7,952 nucleotides of DNA. Source: JBBSVE01 sp038233815. Lineage in GTDB: Bacteria > Pseudomonadota > Alphaproteobacteria > Rhodobacterales > Rhodobacteraceae. The stretch is from positions 1 to 7,952 of the forward strand of contig JBBSVE010000137.1 of assembly GCA_038233815.1 (NCBI GenBank), given 5' to 3'. Shown in pieces: positions 1-5,984 of the stretch. The position numbers and the translations under genes are program-made. How positions within the stretch are numbered: the stretch's first letter is position 1; every line of letters begins with the position of its first letter. The notes beneath the pieces are model-generated. The model worked only from the letters and a program-made list of their open reading frames with translations. It did not search any database and was not told the DNA's origin.

Positions 1-528
1 AACCTGCCGCTGCGCTGTTCGGGGAACTTCACGACCTCGAAACTGCCCGACGCGCAGGCGATGACCGAGGGCACCGTGTCGATGCTGGCGGCGGTCCATT
101 GCGGGGCGAACTTCATCCTCCACGCGGCGGGGTTTCTGGACGGCCTCCTCGCCATGTCCTACGAGAAGTTCATGCTGGATGCGGACCTCTGCGGCGCGCT
201 GCACAGCTATCTCGACGGGATCGTGGTGGATGACAATACTCTGGCGCTCGACGCATTCCGGGAGGTGGGCCCAGGCAACCATTTCTTCGGCTGCGCGCAT
301 ACGATGGCGAATTACGAGACCGCGTTCTGGGACAGCGACCTCGCCGACAACGAACCGTTCGAGAAGTGGGAGGCGGCGGGGTCCACCGATGCCGCGACGC
401 GTGCCAACAGGCTCTGGAAAAAGCGGCTGGCGGAGTTCGAGGCCCCGCCGCTCGACCCCGGCGTGCGCGCGGGGCTGGAGGCGTTCGTGGCCCGCAAGAA
501 GGCCGGGATGGCCGATGCCTGGTATTGA
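1..528 (+). CDS. mttB: Trimethylamine methyltransferase (MttB) superfamily protein, C-terminal part
   Basis: The reading frame is open from base 1 and ends at TGA 526-528, so only the last 175 residues are seen; the family is usually about 480-520 residues. The segment carries the conserved C-terminal pattern of MttB-like corrinoid methyltransferases: a Gly/Ala-rich helix pair (GANFILHAAGFLDGLLAMSY), then GPGNHFFGCAHTMANYETAF, then a charged helical tail ending in AWY. Family members move a methyl group from a quaternary or tertiary amine, such as trimethylamine or glycine betaine, to a cobalamin protein in the cytoplasm. The position where pyrrolysine (UAG) occurs in archaeal MttB lies outside the window, so the substrate cannot be read here. 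In roseobacters most homologues are the non-pyrrolysine type, for which betaine-like substrates are an inference. The next gene follows after 24 bases in the same frame. Family assignment is firm; substrate is open. Confidence 0.88.
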   Translation, partial: NLPLRCSGNFTTSKLPDAQAMTEGTVSMLAAVHCGANFILHAAGFLDGLLAMSYEKFMLDADLCGALHSYLDGIVVDDNTLALDAFREVGPGNHFFGCAHTMANYETAFWDSDLADNEPFEKWEAAGSTDAATRANRLWKKRLAEFEAPPLDPGVRAGLEAFVARKKAGMADAWY

Positions 529-552
529 GCGACGCGTGTCCGCGGGCGCGCC

Positions 553-1041
553 ATGAAGGTCACGGGGTGTTGCGAGATTGCGGCCGATCCGCAGGCGGTC
601 TGGGCCGCGATCCTCGACCCGGAGGTGCTGCGCGCCTGCGTGCCGGGGTGCGAGAGCGTGACCGGCACGCCCGAGGACGGGTTCACGGCGGTCGTCGTCC
701 AGAAGGTCGGCCCGGTCCGCGCGACCTACCGTGGGGCCGTGGCCGTCGTCGCGATGGACCCGCCGCGGACCCTGCGGATCAACGGCGCGGGGAAGGGCTT
801 CATCGGCTCCGCGACCGGGGCGGCGGACCTGACGCTGACGGCATCCTCCGGGGGCACGCAGCTCGACTACGAGGTGGAGGCCCATATCGGCGGCAGGCTG
901 GAGCAGTTCGGCGCGCGCATCATCGAGGCGTTCGCGCAAAAGATGGCGGACGGGTTCTTCACCCGCCTGAAGGCCGCGGTGGACGGTGTGCCGGTAAAGC
1001 CCGCCCCGCGGAAAGGCTGGCTGCGCCGGGCATCGGACTGA
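553..1041 (+). CDS. coxG: CoxG-family SRPBCC protein (carbon monoxide dehydrogenase subunit G-like)
   Basis: A complete protein of 162 residues, within the usual size range of single-domain CoxG proteins. Family hallmarks appear in order: DPQAVWAAILDPEVLRACVPGCES (split here as residues 12-35), KVGPVRATYRG at 51-61, DPPRTLRINGAGKG at 69-82, and HIGGRLEQFGARIIEAFAQK ending near residue 130, followed by MADGFFTRL. This is the START/Bet v1-like helix-grip fold with a hydrophobic cavity. CoxG proteins were named from CO dehydrogenase clusters, where a membrane-recruiting role is proposed, but many copies lie far from any molybdenum hydroxylase. No CoxL/M/S subunit is visible, and the C-terminus (PAPRKGWLRRASD) is basic but has no transmembrane anchor. 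No Shine-Dalgarno sequence precedes the ATG; the 8-base palindrome GGCGCGCC abuts it, so translation may depend on coupling with the upstream mttB-like gene. The start fits the family N-terminus well. Confidence 0.87.
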   Translation: MKVTGCCEIAADPQAVWAAILDPEVLRACVPGCESVTGTPEDGFTAVVVQKVGPVRATYRGAVAVVAMDPPRTLRINGAGKGFIGSATGAADLTLTASSGGTQLDYEVEAHIGGRLEQFGARIIEAFAQKMADGFFTRLKAAVDGVPVKPAPRKGWLRRASD

Positions 1042-1044
1042 CCG

Positions 1045-2037
1045 TCAGACCTCGCTGGAGATCACGCCGGAGGTGCGGCGGGCGTGGAGGTAGGTCGCGC
1101 AACCGGTGAGCGCGGCATAATCATCCTCGATGATCCAGACGCCGAAGTTCTGCATGAAACCCGCGAACCGCCCCTTGTCGCGGAAGTGACGCTCGAACCC
1201 CATCGGGCCCAGATGGTCGGTGAAGGCCCGCGCGACCCCGCCGCAAAGGTAGACGCCCCCGAACGGCAGATGCACCAGCGCGAGATTGCCCGCCTCCGAC
1301 CCCAGAAGCCGCACGAAGAGCCGGGCGGCCCGGTGCGGAAGGCCATCCTCGGCGTCGTCGGCGAGGGCGGTCATGATCTCCTCCGCGGAGCGTTCGCCGT
1401 GCGCCCCCGCCTCCGACGCTACGAAGGCATAGACCCGCTCCAGCCCGCGGCCCGATAGCACATCCTCCACCCCGGGGAACCCGTGCGAGGTTTCCACGAA
1501 CTGTGCCAGCCGCAGATCCTCCGCCGACCGGACGGGCATGTTCGCGTGGCCGCATTCGGATGCCGCGACCACCCGGCCGCCGTCCGTCTCATGCACCGGG
1601 GCTGCGTTGAAGCCTGTCCCCACGCCGATCACCAGCTTTGCCGACGCGGTGAGCGCGTTGCCGCCCCGGACGATCTGGCGCAGGTTTGCGGGATCGATAT
1701 GGCCCAGCGCGTGCCCCTGCGCCTGAAGGTCGTTCAGGATCGCCACCGTTTCCGCCCGCGTGGCGCGTCCCAGCGCCTCTCCGTCGATGGTCCAGTCGAG
1801 GTTGGTCATTGAGGCCACCCCGTCGCGCACCGGTCCCGCCACCGCCACGCAGACGCCGGCGCAATCGACGCCGCCCTCCTCGTCTAGATAGCGGCGCAGG
1901 ATCGTCTCCAGCCCCGGAAACTCGGCATTGCGGTAGCGCCGGATCGAGTCCTGCCGGATCGCCTTGCCGTCCGCCAGCGCGACCCGCGTGTTGGTCCCGC
2001 CGATATCGGCCACGAGAGAGAAGCGGTCGGCCTCCAT
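1045..2037 (-). CDS. glk: Glucokinase (Glk family, PF02685-like)
   Basis: A cytoplasmic ATP-dependent hexokinase of 330 residues (typical length 315-340) that phosphorylates glucose to glucose 6-phosphate. The N-terminal phosphate loop DIGGTNTR is at residues 11-18. Next come AVAGPV (65-70), TNLDW (78-82), LNDLQAQ with the probable catalytic Asp103, GVGTGFNAAPV (138-148), the sugar-binding SECGH (160-164), VLSGRGLE (193-200) and the second nucleotide motif GGVYLCGGVAR (260-270). The Cys in SECGH stands where E. coli Glk has Gly; it is a side-chain change beside the ligand Glu and His. The start is set by overlap: the stop of the upstream glucosidase and this ATG share one base (TGATG), a layout that favours translational coupling. 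The frame stays open upstream to 2403, but that stretch is antisense-phase shadow within the glucosidase. The stop lies 3 bases from the convergent coxG stop. Confidence 0.95.
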   Translation of the reverse strand: MEADRFSLVADIGGTNTRVALADGKAIRQDSIRRYRNAEFPGLETILRRYLDEEGGVDCAGVCVAVAGPVRDGVASMTNLDWTIDGEALGRATRAETVAILNDLQAQGHALGHIDPANLRQIVRGGNALTASAKLVIGVGTGFNAAPVHETDGGRVVAASECGHANMPVRSAEDLRLAQFVETSHGFPGVEDVLSGRGLERVYAFVASEAGAHGERSAEEIMTALADDAEDGLPHRAARLFVRLLGSEAGNLALVHLPFGGVYLCGGVARAFTDHLGPMGFERHFRDKGRFAGFMQNFGVWIIEDDYAALTGCATYLHARRTSGVISSEV

Positions 2038-3374
2038 CAGAGCGTCCCCCGGCCCAAGGCGCGCGTCAGGGCATGGTAGGACGCCTTCGGTGTGCGCTCC
2101 AGCGTCTCGAAATCGACATGGACCAGTCCGAAACGCTTGTCGTAGCCCAGCGCCCATTCGTAATTGTCCATCAGCGACCAGATGTAGTAGCCCTTGACGG
2201 GCACCCCGTCCGCGATGGCGCCCTTCACGGCGTCGAGATGGCGCGCGAGATAGTCGATGCGGTCGCCGTCCCGCACCCCGTCCGCGCCGAGGATGTCCGC
2301 GCAGGCCATGCCGTTCTCGGTCACATAGAGCGGCAGGTCGCCGGTATAGTCCCGCGCCGTGCGGTGCAGGAAATGGCCCAGACCCTCGGGATAGATCTCC
2401 CACCCCACGTCGGTCTTGGGAAGCGGACCCGGCACCTCCTCGTGCGCGGGCCAGGGGCCGGCGGTCAGGCCGATCAGCTTGCGGGTGTAGTAGTTGATGC
2501 CGACCCAGTCGACCGGCGTGCCGATGGTCGCCATGTCGTCCTGCCAGCCGTCGGGCATGTGCGGGCCAAGCCCTTCGAGCACGTTCGCCGGATACTCGCC
2601 CTTGAACATGGCGGAGAGGAACCAGCGATTGTAATAGCCGTCATAAAGCGCCGCCGCCTTCGCCGCTTCGGGGCTGGCATCCGCGGGCTCGGCATATTCG
2701 AAGTTGCACACCGCACCGAGGTTCTTCATCCCCAGCGCCCGCATTGCCTGCGTCGTGCGCCCGTGCGCGAGGCCGACGTGGTGCATCGCGCGGGCGGTGG
2801 CACGGATGTCGCGCAGGCCCGGCGCGTGCTGGCCCAGAAAGTGCGACAGCCACGCCACGCACCAAGGCTCGTTGATCGGGGCCGCCGACCAGAGCCGGTC
2901 TCCGATCCGGCCCATCAGCACCTCGGCATAGTCCGCCATCCATTCAGCCACGTCGCGGTTGCGCCAGCCGCCCGCGTCCGACAGCGGCGAGGGCAGCTCC
3001 CAGTGATAGAGTGTGGCGGCAGGTTTTAGCCCCCGTTCCAGCAGCCCGTCGACGAGCCGGTCGTAGAAATCGAGCCCCTCTGCGTTGACCGTTCCGCGCC
3101 CCTCGGGAAGCACCCGCGCCCAAGAGCAGGAGAACCGGTAGACGTCGAGGCCTGCATCCCGGATCAGGTCGAGGTCCGCGTCCATCCGGTGATAATGGTC
3201 GCAGGCGACGGCGCCGTTTTCGGCCCGAACGACGTTGCCCGGCGTCGCCGCGAAATCGTCCCACTGGGTCCGGCCTGCACCGCCAAAGGAATGGCCCTCG
3301 ATCTGGTAGCTCGACGTCGCGGTGCCGAACAGAAACCCGTCTGGGAAATCGGAGCGGGGGGGGAGGTCGGTCAT
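2037..3374 (-). CDS. bglA: GH1 beta-glucosidase, cytoplasmic
   Basis: A 445-residue glycoside hydrolase family 1 enzyme, matching the usual bacterial length of 440-480. GH1 landmarks run in order: FPDGFLFGTATSSYQIEG (10-27, glycone-binding Gln24), the HW pair in LYHWELPSP (122-130), the acid/base motif NEP with Glu169, NYYTR (294-298), the nucleophile motif TENG with Glu353, and the terminal IWSLMDNYEWALGY (398-411). GH1 enzymes hydrolyse beta-linked glucosides by a retaining mechanism. There is no signal peptide, so the enzyme acts on imported sugar. The ATG at 3374 is chosen because the N-terminus then matches the family and a purine-rich GAGAGAGA lies just upstream; the frame is open to 3590 but that extension crosses the promoter region and aglE. 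Odd points are an 8-C run spanning codons 4-7 and Pro-Ile before NEP, where Thr-(Phe/Leu) is common. It overlaps glk by one base. Confidence 0.95.
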   Translation of the reverse strand: MTDLPPRSDFPDGFLFGTATSSYQIEGHSFGGAGRTQWDDFAATPGNVVRAENGAVACDHYHRMDADLDLIRDAGLDVYRFSCSWARVLPEGRGTVNAEGLDFYDRLVDGLLERGLKPAATLYHWELPSPLSDAGGWRNRDVAEWMADYAEVLMGRIGDRLWSAAPINEPWCVAWLSHFLGQHAPGLRDIRATARAMHHVGLAHGRTTQAMRALGMKNLGAVCNFEYAEPADASPEAAKAAALYDGYYNRWFLSAMFKGEYPANVLEGLGPHMPDGWQDDMATIGTPVDWVGINYYTRKLIGLTAGPWPAHEEVPGPLPKTDVGWEIYPEGLGHFLHRTARDYTGDLPLYVTENGMACADILGADGVRDGDRIDYLARHLDAVKGAIADGVPVKGYYIWSLMDNYEWALGYDKRFGLVHVDFETLERTPKASYHALTRALGRGTL

Positions 3375-3477
3375 GGTGTCTCTCTCGCTGGACGGGGTGC
3401 GGATGCTCGTCTGCCGCGTGCATTGACAGGTCAGGATCAATCGTCGAGTGTCGATCTTCCAAGGCTGTTTGATCCCG

Positions 3478-3519
3478 GATCGGCCGTCTTGTCGACCATA
3501 AAGGCCCCAAGGGCCGATC
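3478..3519 (+). other. Inverted repeats in the aglE leader
   Basis: GATCGGCC (3478-3485) is perfectly inverted as GGCCGATC (3512-3519), giving an 8-bp stem around a 26-base loop that ends six bases before the ribosome site of aglE. A second hairpin, GGCCC (3503-3507) with GGGCC (3511-3515) and a CAA loop, uses part of the same right arm, so the two cannot form together. This could be a leader RNA structure or an operator, or chance in GC-rich DNA. Confidence 0.35.
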
Positions 3520-3525
3520 TTCATC

Positions 3526-3531
3526 GGGAGG
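3526..3531 (+). promoter_or_regulatory. Ribosome binding site deciding the aglE start
   Basis: GGGAGG lies directly against the ATG at 3532, which is too close for initiation, but six bases before the in-frame ATG at 3538. This spacing favours 3538 (protein beginning MFSRLL) over 3532 (MTMFSRLL). Confidence 0.7.
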
Positions 3532-3537
3532 ATGACG

Positions 3538-4893
3538 ATGTTTTCCAGACTGCTCGCCGGAGCCGCCATGTTCGCCGTCCTGTCCGGCACGGCCTATGCG
3601 CAGGATCTCAAGTTCAAGCCGGGCGATGATCCGAAGTTCCACTGGGACAGCTATGAGGCCTTCAAGAAGGACAACGACCTCAAGGGCCAGTCGCTTAAGA
3701 TAGACGGCCCGTGGGGCGGTGTCGACAAGACCCTGTTCGAAAGCGTCATCGCCTATTTCGAGGCCGCGACCGGGGCGACGGTGGAATATACCGGCGGCGA
3801 CGGGTTCGAGCAGCGCATCATGATCGACGTGGAGGCGGGCTCGCCCCCGAACCTCGCCGTGGTGCCGCAGCCGGGTCTGGGCGCGGATCTGGCCAAGCGC
3901 GGCAAGCTCGCACTCATGCCCGAAGGCACGGCGGACTGGGTGGAAAAGAACTATGCCGCCGGGCAGTCGTGGGTCGATCTCTCGACCTTCGCGGGACCGG
4001 ACGGCACGAAGGGGCTCTATGGCTTCTTCTACAAGATCGACGTGAAATCGCTCGTTTGGTATGTCCCCGAGAACTTCGAGGATGCGGGCTACGAGGTTCC
4101 CACGACGATGGAGGATCTGAAGACCCTGACCGAGAAGATCGCGGCGGATGGCGGCACGCCCTGGTGCATCGGCCTCGGCTCGGGTCCGGCGACGGGCTGG
4201 CCCGCGACCGACTGGGTCGAGGACATGATGCTGCGGATCAACACGCCACAGGATTATGACGGCTGGGTAAACAACACGCTCAAGTTCGACGATCCCAAGG
4301 TGATCGCCGCGATCGAGGAGTTCGGCTGGTTTGCCAAGAACGACAAATATGTGGCGGGCGGGGCTGGCGCCGTAGGCTCCACCGACTTCCGCGACAGCCC
4401 CAAGGGGCTTTTTACCTCGCCGCCGCAATGCTACCTGCACCATCAGGCGTCGTTCATCCCGTCCTTCTTCCCCGAGGGCACCGAGGTCGGGCGCGATGTG
4501 GATTTCTTCTACATGCCGGCCTATGCGGGTAAGGATCTGGGCAAACCTGTGCTGGGTGCGGGCACGATGTTCGTCATCACCAAAGAAAGTCCGGTCGCGG
4601 ACGCCTTCATCAAGTTCCTGGAAACTCCCATCGCGCACGAGGTCTGGATGGCGCAGACTGGCTTCCTCACCCCGTTCAAAGGCGTGAACCCCGACGCCTA
4701 CGGCGATGCGACGCTGAAAAAGCAGGGCGGCATCCTGACCTCCGCCGACACGTTCCGCTTCGATGGCTCCGACCTGATGCCGGGTGCGATCGGTGCGGGC
4801 GCGTTCTGGACCGGGATGGTCGACTACGTGAGCGGGAAGAGCGCCAAGGAGGTCGCGACCTCCATCCAGCGCACCTGGGACAGCATCAAGTAA
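3538..4893 (+). CDS. aglE: AglE-like alpha-glucoside ABC transporter, periplasmic binding protein
   Basis: A 451-residue extracellular solute-binding protein of the family-1 (CUT1) type, the size expected for AglE. Residues 1-21 form a Sec signal peptide: Arg at 4, a hydrophobic core, and the cleavage motif AYA before QDL; no lipobox is seen, so it should be a soluble periplasmic protein. The mature N-terminal lobe begins with LKGQSLKIDGPWGG (48-61), then TLFESVIAYFEAATGATVEY and the hinge-region GSPPNLAVVPQPG (101-113), typical of this subfamily. Tyr and Trp residues are abundant (for example Trp60, Trp145, Trp174, Trp221, Trp243), fitting sugar stacking. It delivers oligoglucosides such as sucrose, maltose or trehalose (known for Sinorhizobium AglE) to AglF/AglG; the actual ligand is not readable. 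It is the first gene of the rightward operon and is followed by a strong hairpin, in keeping with higher expression than the permeases. GTG/TTG alternatives are not needed; ATG 3532 is the rival start. Confidence 0.93.
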   Translation: MFSRLLAGAAMFAVLSGTAYAQDLKFKPGDDPKFHWDSYEAFKKDNDLKGQSLKIDGPWGGVDKTLFESVIAYFEAATGATVEYTGGDGFEQRIMIDVEAGSPPNLAVVPQPGLGADLAKRGKLALMPEGTADWVEKNYAAGQSWVDLSTFAGPDGTKGLYGFFYKIDVKSLVWYVPENFEDAGYEVPTTMEDLKTLTEKIAADGGTPWCIGLGSGPATGWPATDWVEDMMLRINTPQDYDGWVNNTLKFDDPKVIAAIEEFGWFAKNDKYVAGGAGAVGSTDFRDSPKGLFTSPPQCYLHHQASFIPSFFPEGTEVGRDVDFFYMPAYAGKDLGKPVLGAGTMFVITKESPVADAFIKFLETPIAHEVWMAQTGFLTPFKGVNPDAYGDATLKKQGGILTSADTFRFDGSDLMPGAIGAGAFWTGMVDYVSGKSAKEVATSIQRTWDSIK

Positions 4894-4904
4894 AGACGCC
4901 CGCC

Positions 4905-4934
4905 GCCCCGCCGGACTGATCCGGCGGGGCTTTT
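4905..4934 (+). terminator. Rho-independent terminator or attenuator between aglE and aglF
   Basis: An 11-bp perfect stem, GCCCCGCCGGA (4905-4915) with TCCGGCGGGGC (4920-4930), closes a CTGA tetraloop and is followed by TTTT (4931-4934). It begins 11 bases after the aglE stop. The T-run is short and aglF has no room for its own promoter of any quality (25 bases from T-run to start), so partial readthrough is more likely than full termination. Such hairpins after binding-protein genes commonly stabilise that part of the message and reduce permease expression. Confidence 0.85.
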
Positions 4935-4959
4935 CCATGCAGCAACCACGGGGGGCGCC

Positions 4960-5952
4960 TTGGAACAGTTCGCATTGGCCGGCGTCACGATCCTCATCGG
5001 GGTTTTCGGATGCGTCGCCTACTTCTTCCTCTCCAACATGGCGCTGGACCGGATCTATCCGGCCAAGGGCGCGGACATCAGCGCCAACATCACCCGCGCG
5101 AACCGAATCCGGCCGTGGCTCTTCATGTTCCCGGCGCTGCTCCTGCTGGGGGTGTATCTCGTCTATCCGGTGTTCCAGTCGGTCTACCTCTCGTTCATGG
5201 ATTCCAACGCGGAGAATTTCGTCGGCGGGGCGAACTACATCTGGCTGATCAATGATGACAAATTCCGCGAGAGCATCGTCAACAACCTGATGTGGCTCGT
5301 CTTCGTGCCCGCCGCCGCGACCTTCTTCGGGCTGGTCGCCGCCGCCGTCACCGACCGCATCCGCTGGGGCAATTTCGCCAAGGCGATGATCTTCATGCCG
5401 ATGGCGATCTCCTTCGTGGGGGCCGCCGTGATCTGGAAGCTGGTCTACGAATACCGCCCCGAGGGGCAGGAGCAGATCGGCATCCTTAATGCGATCTGGA
5501 CCACGGTGGGGGGCGCGCCGCAGACTTGGCTCACGCTGCCGATCGTGAACTCGTTCCTTCTGATGATCGTGCTCGTCTGGATTCAGACCGGGTTTGCGAT
5601 GGTGATCCTGTCGGCCGCCCTGCGCGGCATCCCGGAGGAGACGATCGAGGCCGCCGTTCTGGATGGGGCGTCGCCGTTGCAGATCTTCATGAAGATCAAG
5701 GTGCCGCAGATCTGGGGCACAATCCTCGTCGTGTGGACCACGATCACGATCACCGTGCTCAAGGTATTCGACATCGTGCTCACCATGACCAACGGGCAAT
5801 GGGGGACGCAGGTTCTGGCGAACCTCATGTATGACTGGATGTTTCGCGGCAACGACACCGGGCGCGCCTCCACCGCGGCCATCGTGATCATGCTGCTGGT
5901 GCTGCCGATCATGATCTGGAACATTCGCAACGTCGCGCGAGAGGCGCGCTGA
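4960..5952 (+). CDS. aglF: AglF-like alpha-glucoside ABC transporter permease
   Basis: A 330-residue inner-membrane permease of the MalF-like (CUT1) class. Hydrophobic segments lie at about residues 6-26, 54-80, 109-131, 141-163, 193-222, 250-275 and 303-320. The first helix followed by a short loop (SNMALDRIYP) before the second is the AglF arrangement and is far shorter than E. coli MalF's long second periplasmic loop. The cytoplasmic EAA loop, which docks on the ATPase, is at 226-255: EETIEAAVLDGAS followed by IFMKIKVPQIWG. It pairs with AglG to form the channel that accepts substrate from AglE. The start is TTG at 4960, supported by the family-like N-terminus; the nearby ATG at 4937 is in another frame. 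A run of six G (4950-4955) is the only SD-like element, ending four bases before the TTG, so initiation should be weak. Its stop forms TGA-C-ATG with a mini-ORF. Confidence 0.93.
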   Translation: MEQFALAGVTILIGVFGCVAYFFLSNMALDRIYPAKGADISANITRANRIRPWLFMFPALLLLGVYLVYPVFQSVYLSFMDSNAENFVGGANYIWLINDDKFRESIVNNLMWLVFVPAAATFFGLVAAAVTDRIRWGNFAKAMIFMPMAISFVGAAVIWKLVYEYRPEGQEQIGILNAIWTTVGGAPQTWLTLPIVNSFLLMIVLVWIQTGFAMVILSAALRGIPEETIEAAVLDGASPLQIFMKIKVPQIWGTILVVWTTITITVLKVFDIVLTMTNGQWGTQVLANLMYDWMFRGNDTGRASTAAIVIMLLVLPIMIWNIRNVAREAR

Positions 5953-5984
5953 CATGAAATTGGCCCGGGAGGTGCGCTGACATG
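5932..5984 (+). repeat. Diverged 28-base tandem duplication at the aglF/aglG junction
   Basis: Bases 5932-5956 and 5960-5984 match at 20 of 25 positions, with the last 11 identical. Each copy contains a purine-rich ribosome site (GAGAGG 5939-5944; GGGAGG 5967-5972), then TGA, one C, then ATG, with the same 9-base spacing. The first copy is the end of aglF (VAREAR, stop); the second encodes LAREVR, stop, followed by the aglG start. The unit length of 28 shifts frame by one each time. Confidence 0.75.
5954..5980 (+). CDS. Possible 8-codon linking mini-ORF between aglF and aglG
   Basis: ATG 5954 to TGA 5978-5980 encodes MKLAREVR. It begins one base after the aglF stop, ends one base before the aglG ATG, and has GAGAGG nine bases upstream. 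The peptide LAREVR echoes the AglF C-terminus VAREAR because the segment is a diverged duplicate. If translated it would carry terminating ribosomes from aglF to aglG; a functional peptide is not suggested. Equally it may be untranslated linker. Confidence 0.35.
   Translation: MKLAREVR

Larger units (their letters stand above)
3375..3537. promoter_or_regulatory. Divergent promoter/operator region between bglA-glk and aglEFGA
   Basis: The only sizeable intergenic space in the window, and it must hold the promoters for both divergent operons. On the + strand a perfect TTGACA (3423-3428) is present, but no good -10 element follows at 16-18 bases; CATAAA (3497-3502) resembles a -10 but has no convincing -35. 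Candidate operator-like symmetry includes GGATCAA (3434-3440) inverted as TTGATCC (3469-3475), and GATCC-C-GGATC (3471-3481). GATC occurs five times between 3435 and 3519, the first three exactly 18 bases apart. The alpha-glucoside locus of Sinorhizobium is controlled by a LacI-type repressor (AglR); no regulator gene is encoded here, and I cannot match these repeats to a known operator. Function is inferred from gene orientation; individual elements are tentative. Confidence 0.6.

Noticed and set aside
1038..1048. CTGACCGTCAG as a bidirectional terminator
   Set aside because: Five-base arms with a single-base centre cannot form a stable hairpin and there is no T-tract; the symmetry follows mainly from two facing TGAC stops.
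2038..2403. N-terminal extension of glucokinase
   Set aside because: The extra residues are an out-of-frame reading of bglA; the phosphate loop would lie over 130 residues in, unlike the family, and the TGATG overlap gives a natural start at 2037.
1686..3029. 447-codon + strand frame opposite bglA and glk
   Set aside because: Composition is Arg/Pro-rich shadow coding; the opposing strand carries intact catalytic motifs of GH1 and Glk.
3375..3590. N-terminal extension of the GH1 enzyme
   Set aside because: It would read through the divergent promoter region and the aglE start, and adds no family sequence.
4937..5248. 103-codon frame from ATG 4937 overlapping the start of aglF
   Set aside because: Frame-shifted shadow of aglF with Ser/Arg-rich translation and no ribosome site; the TTG frame gives membrane helices.
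2944..5955. Very long antisense open frame (about 1000 codons) on the - strand opposite aglE/aglF
   Set aside because: It lies wholly opposite genes with clear family motifs, its translation is rich in Arg/His/Asp with no recognisable domain, and such frames are common in GC-rich DNA.
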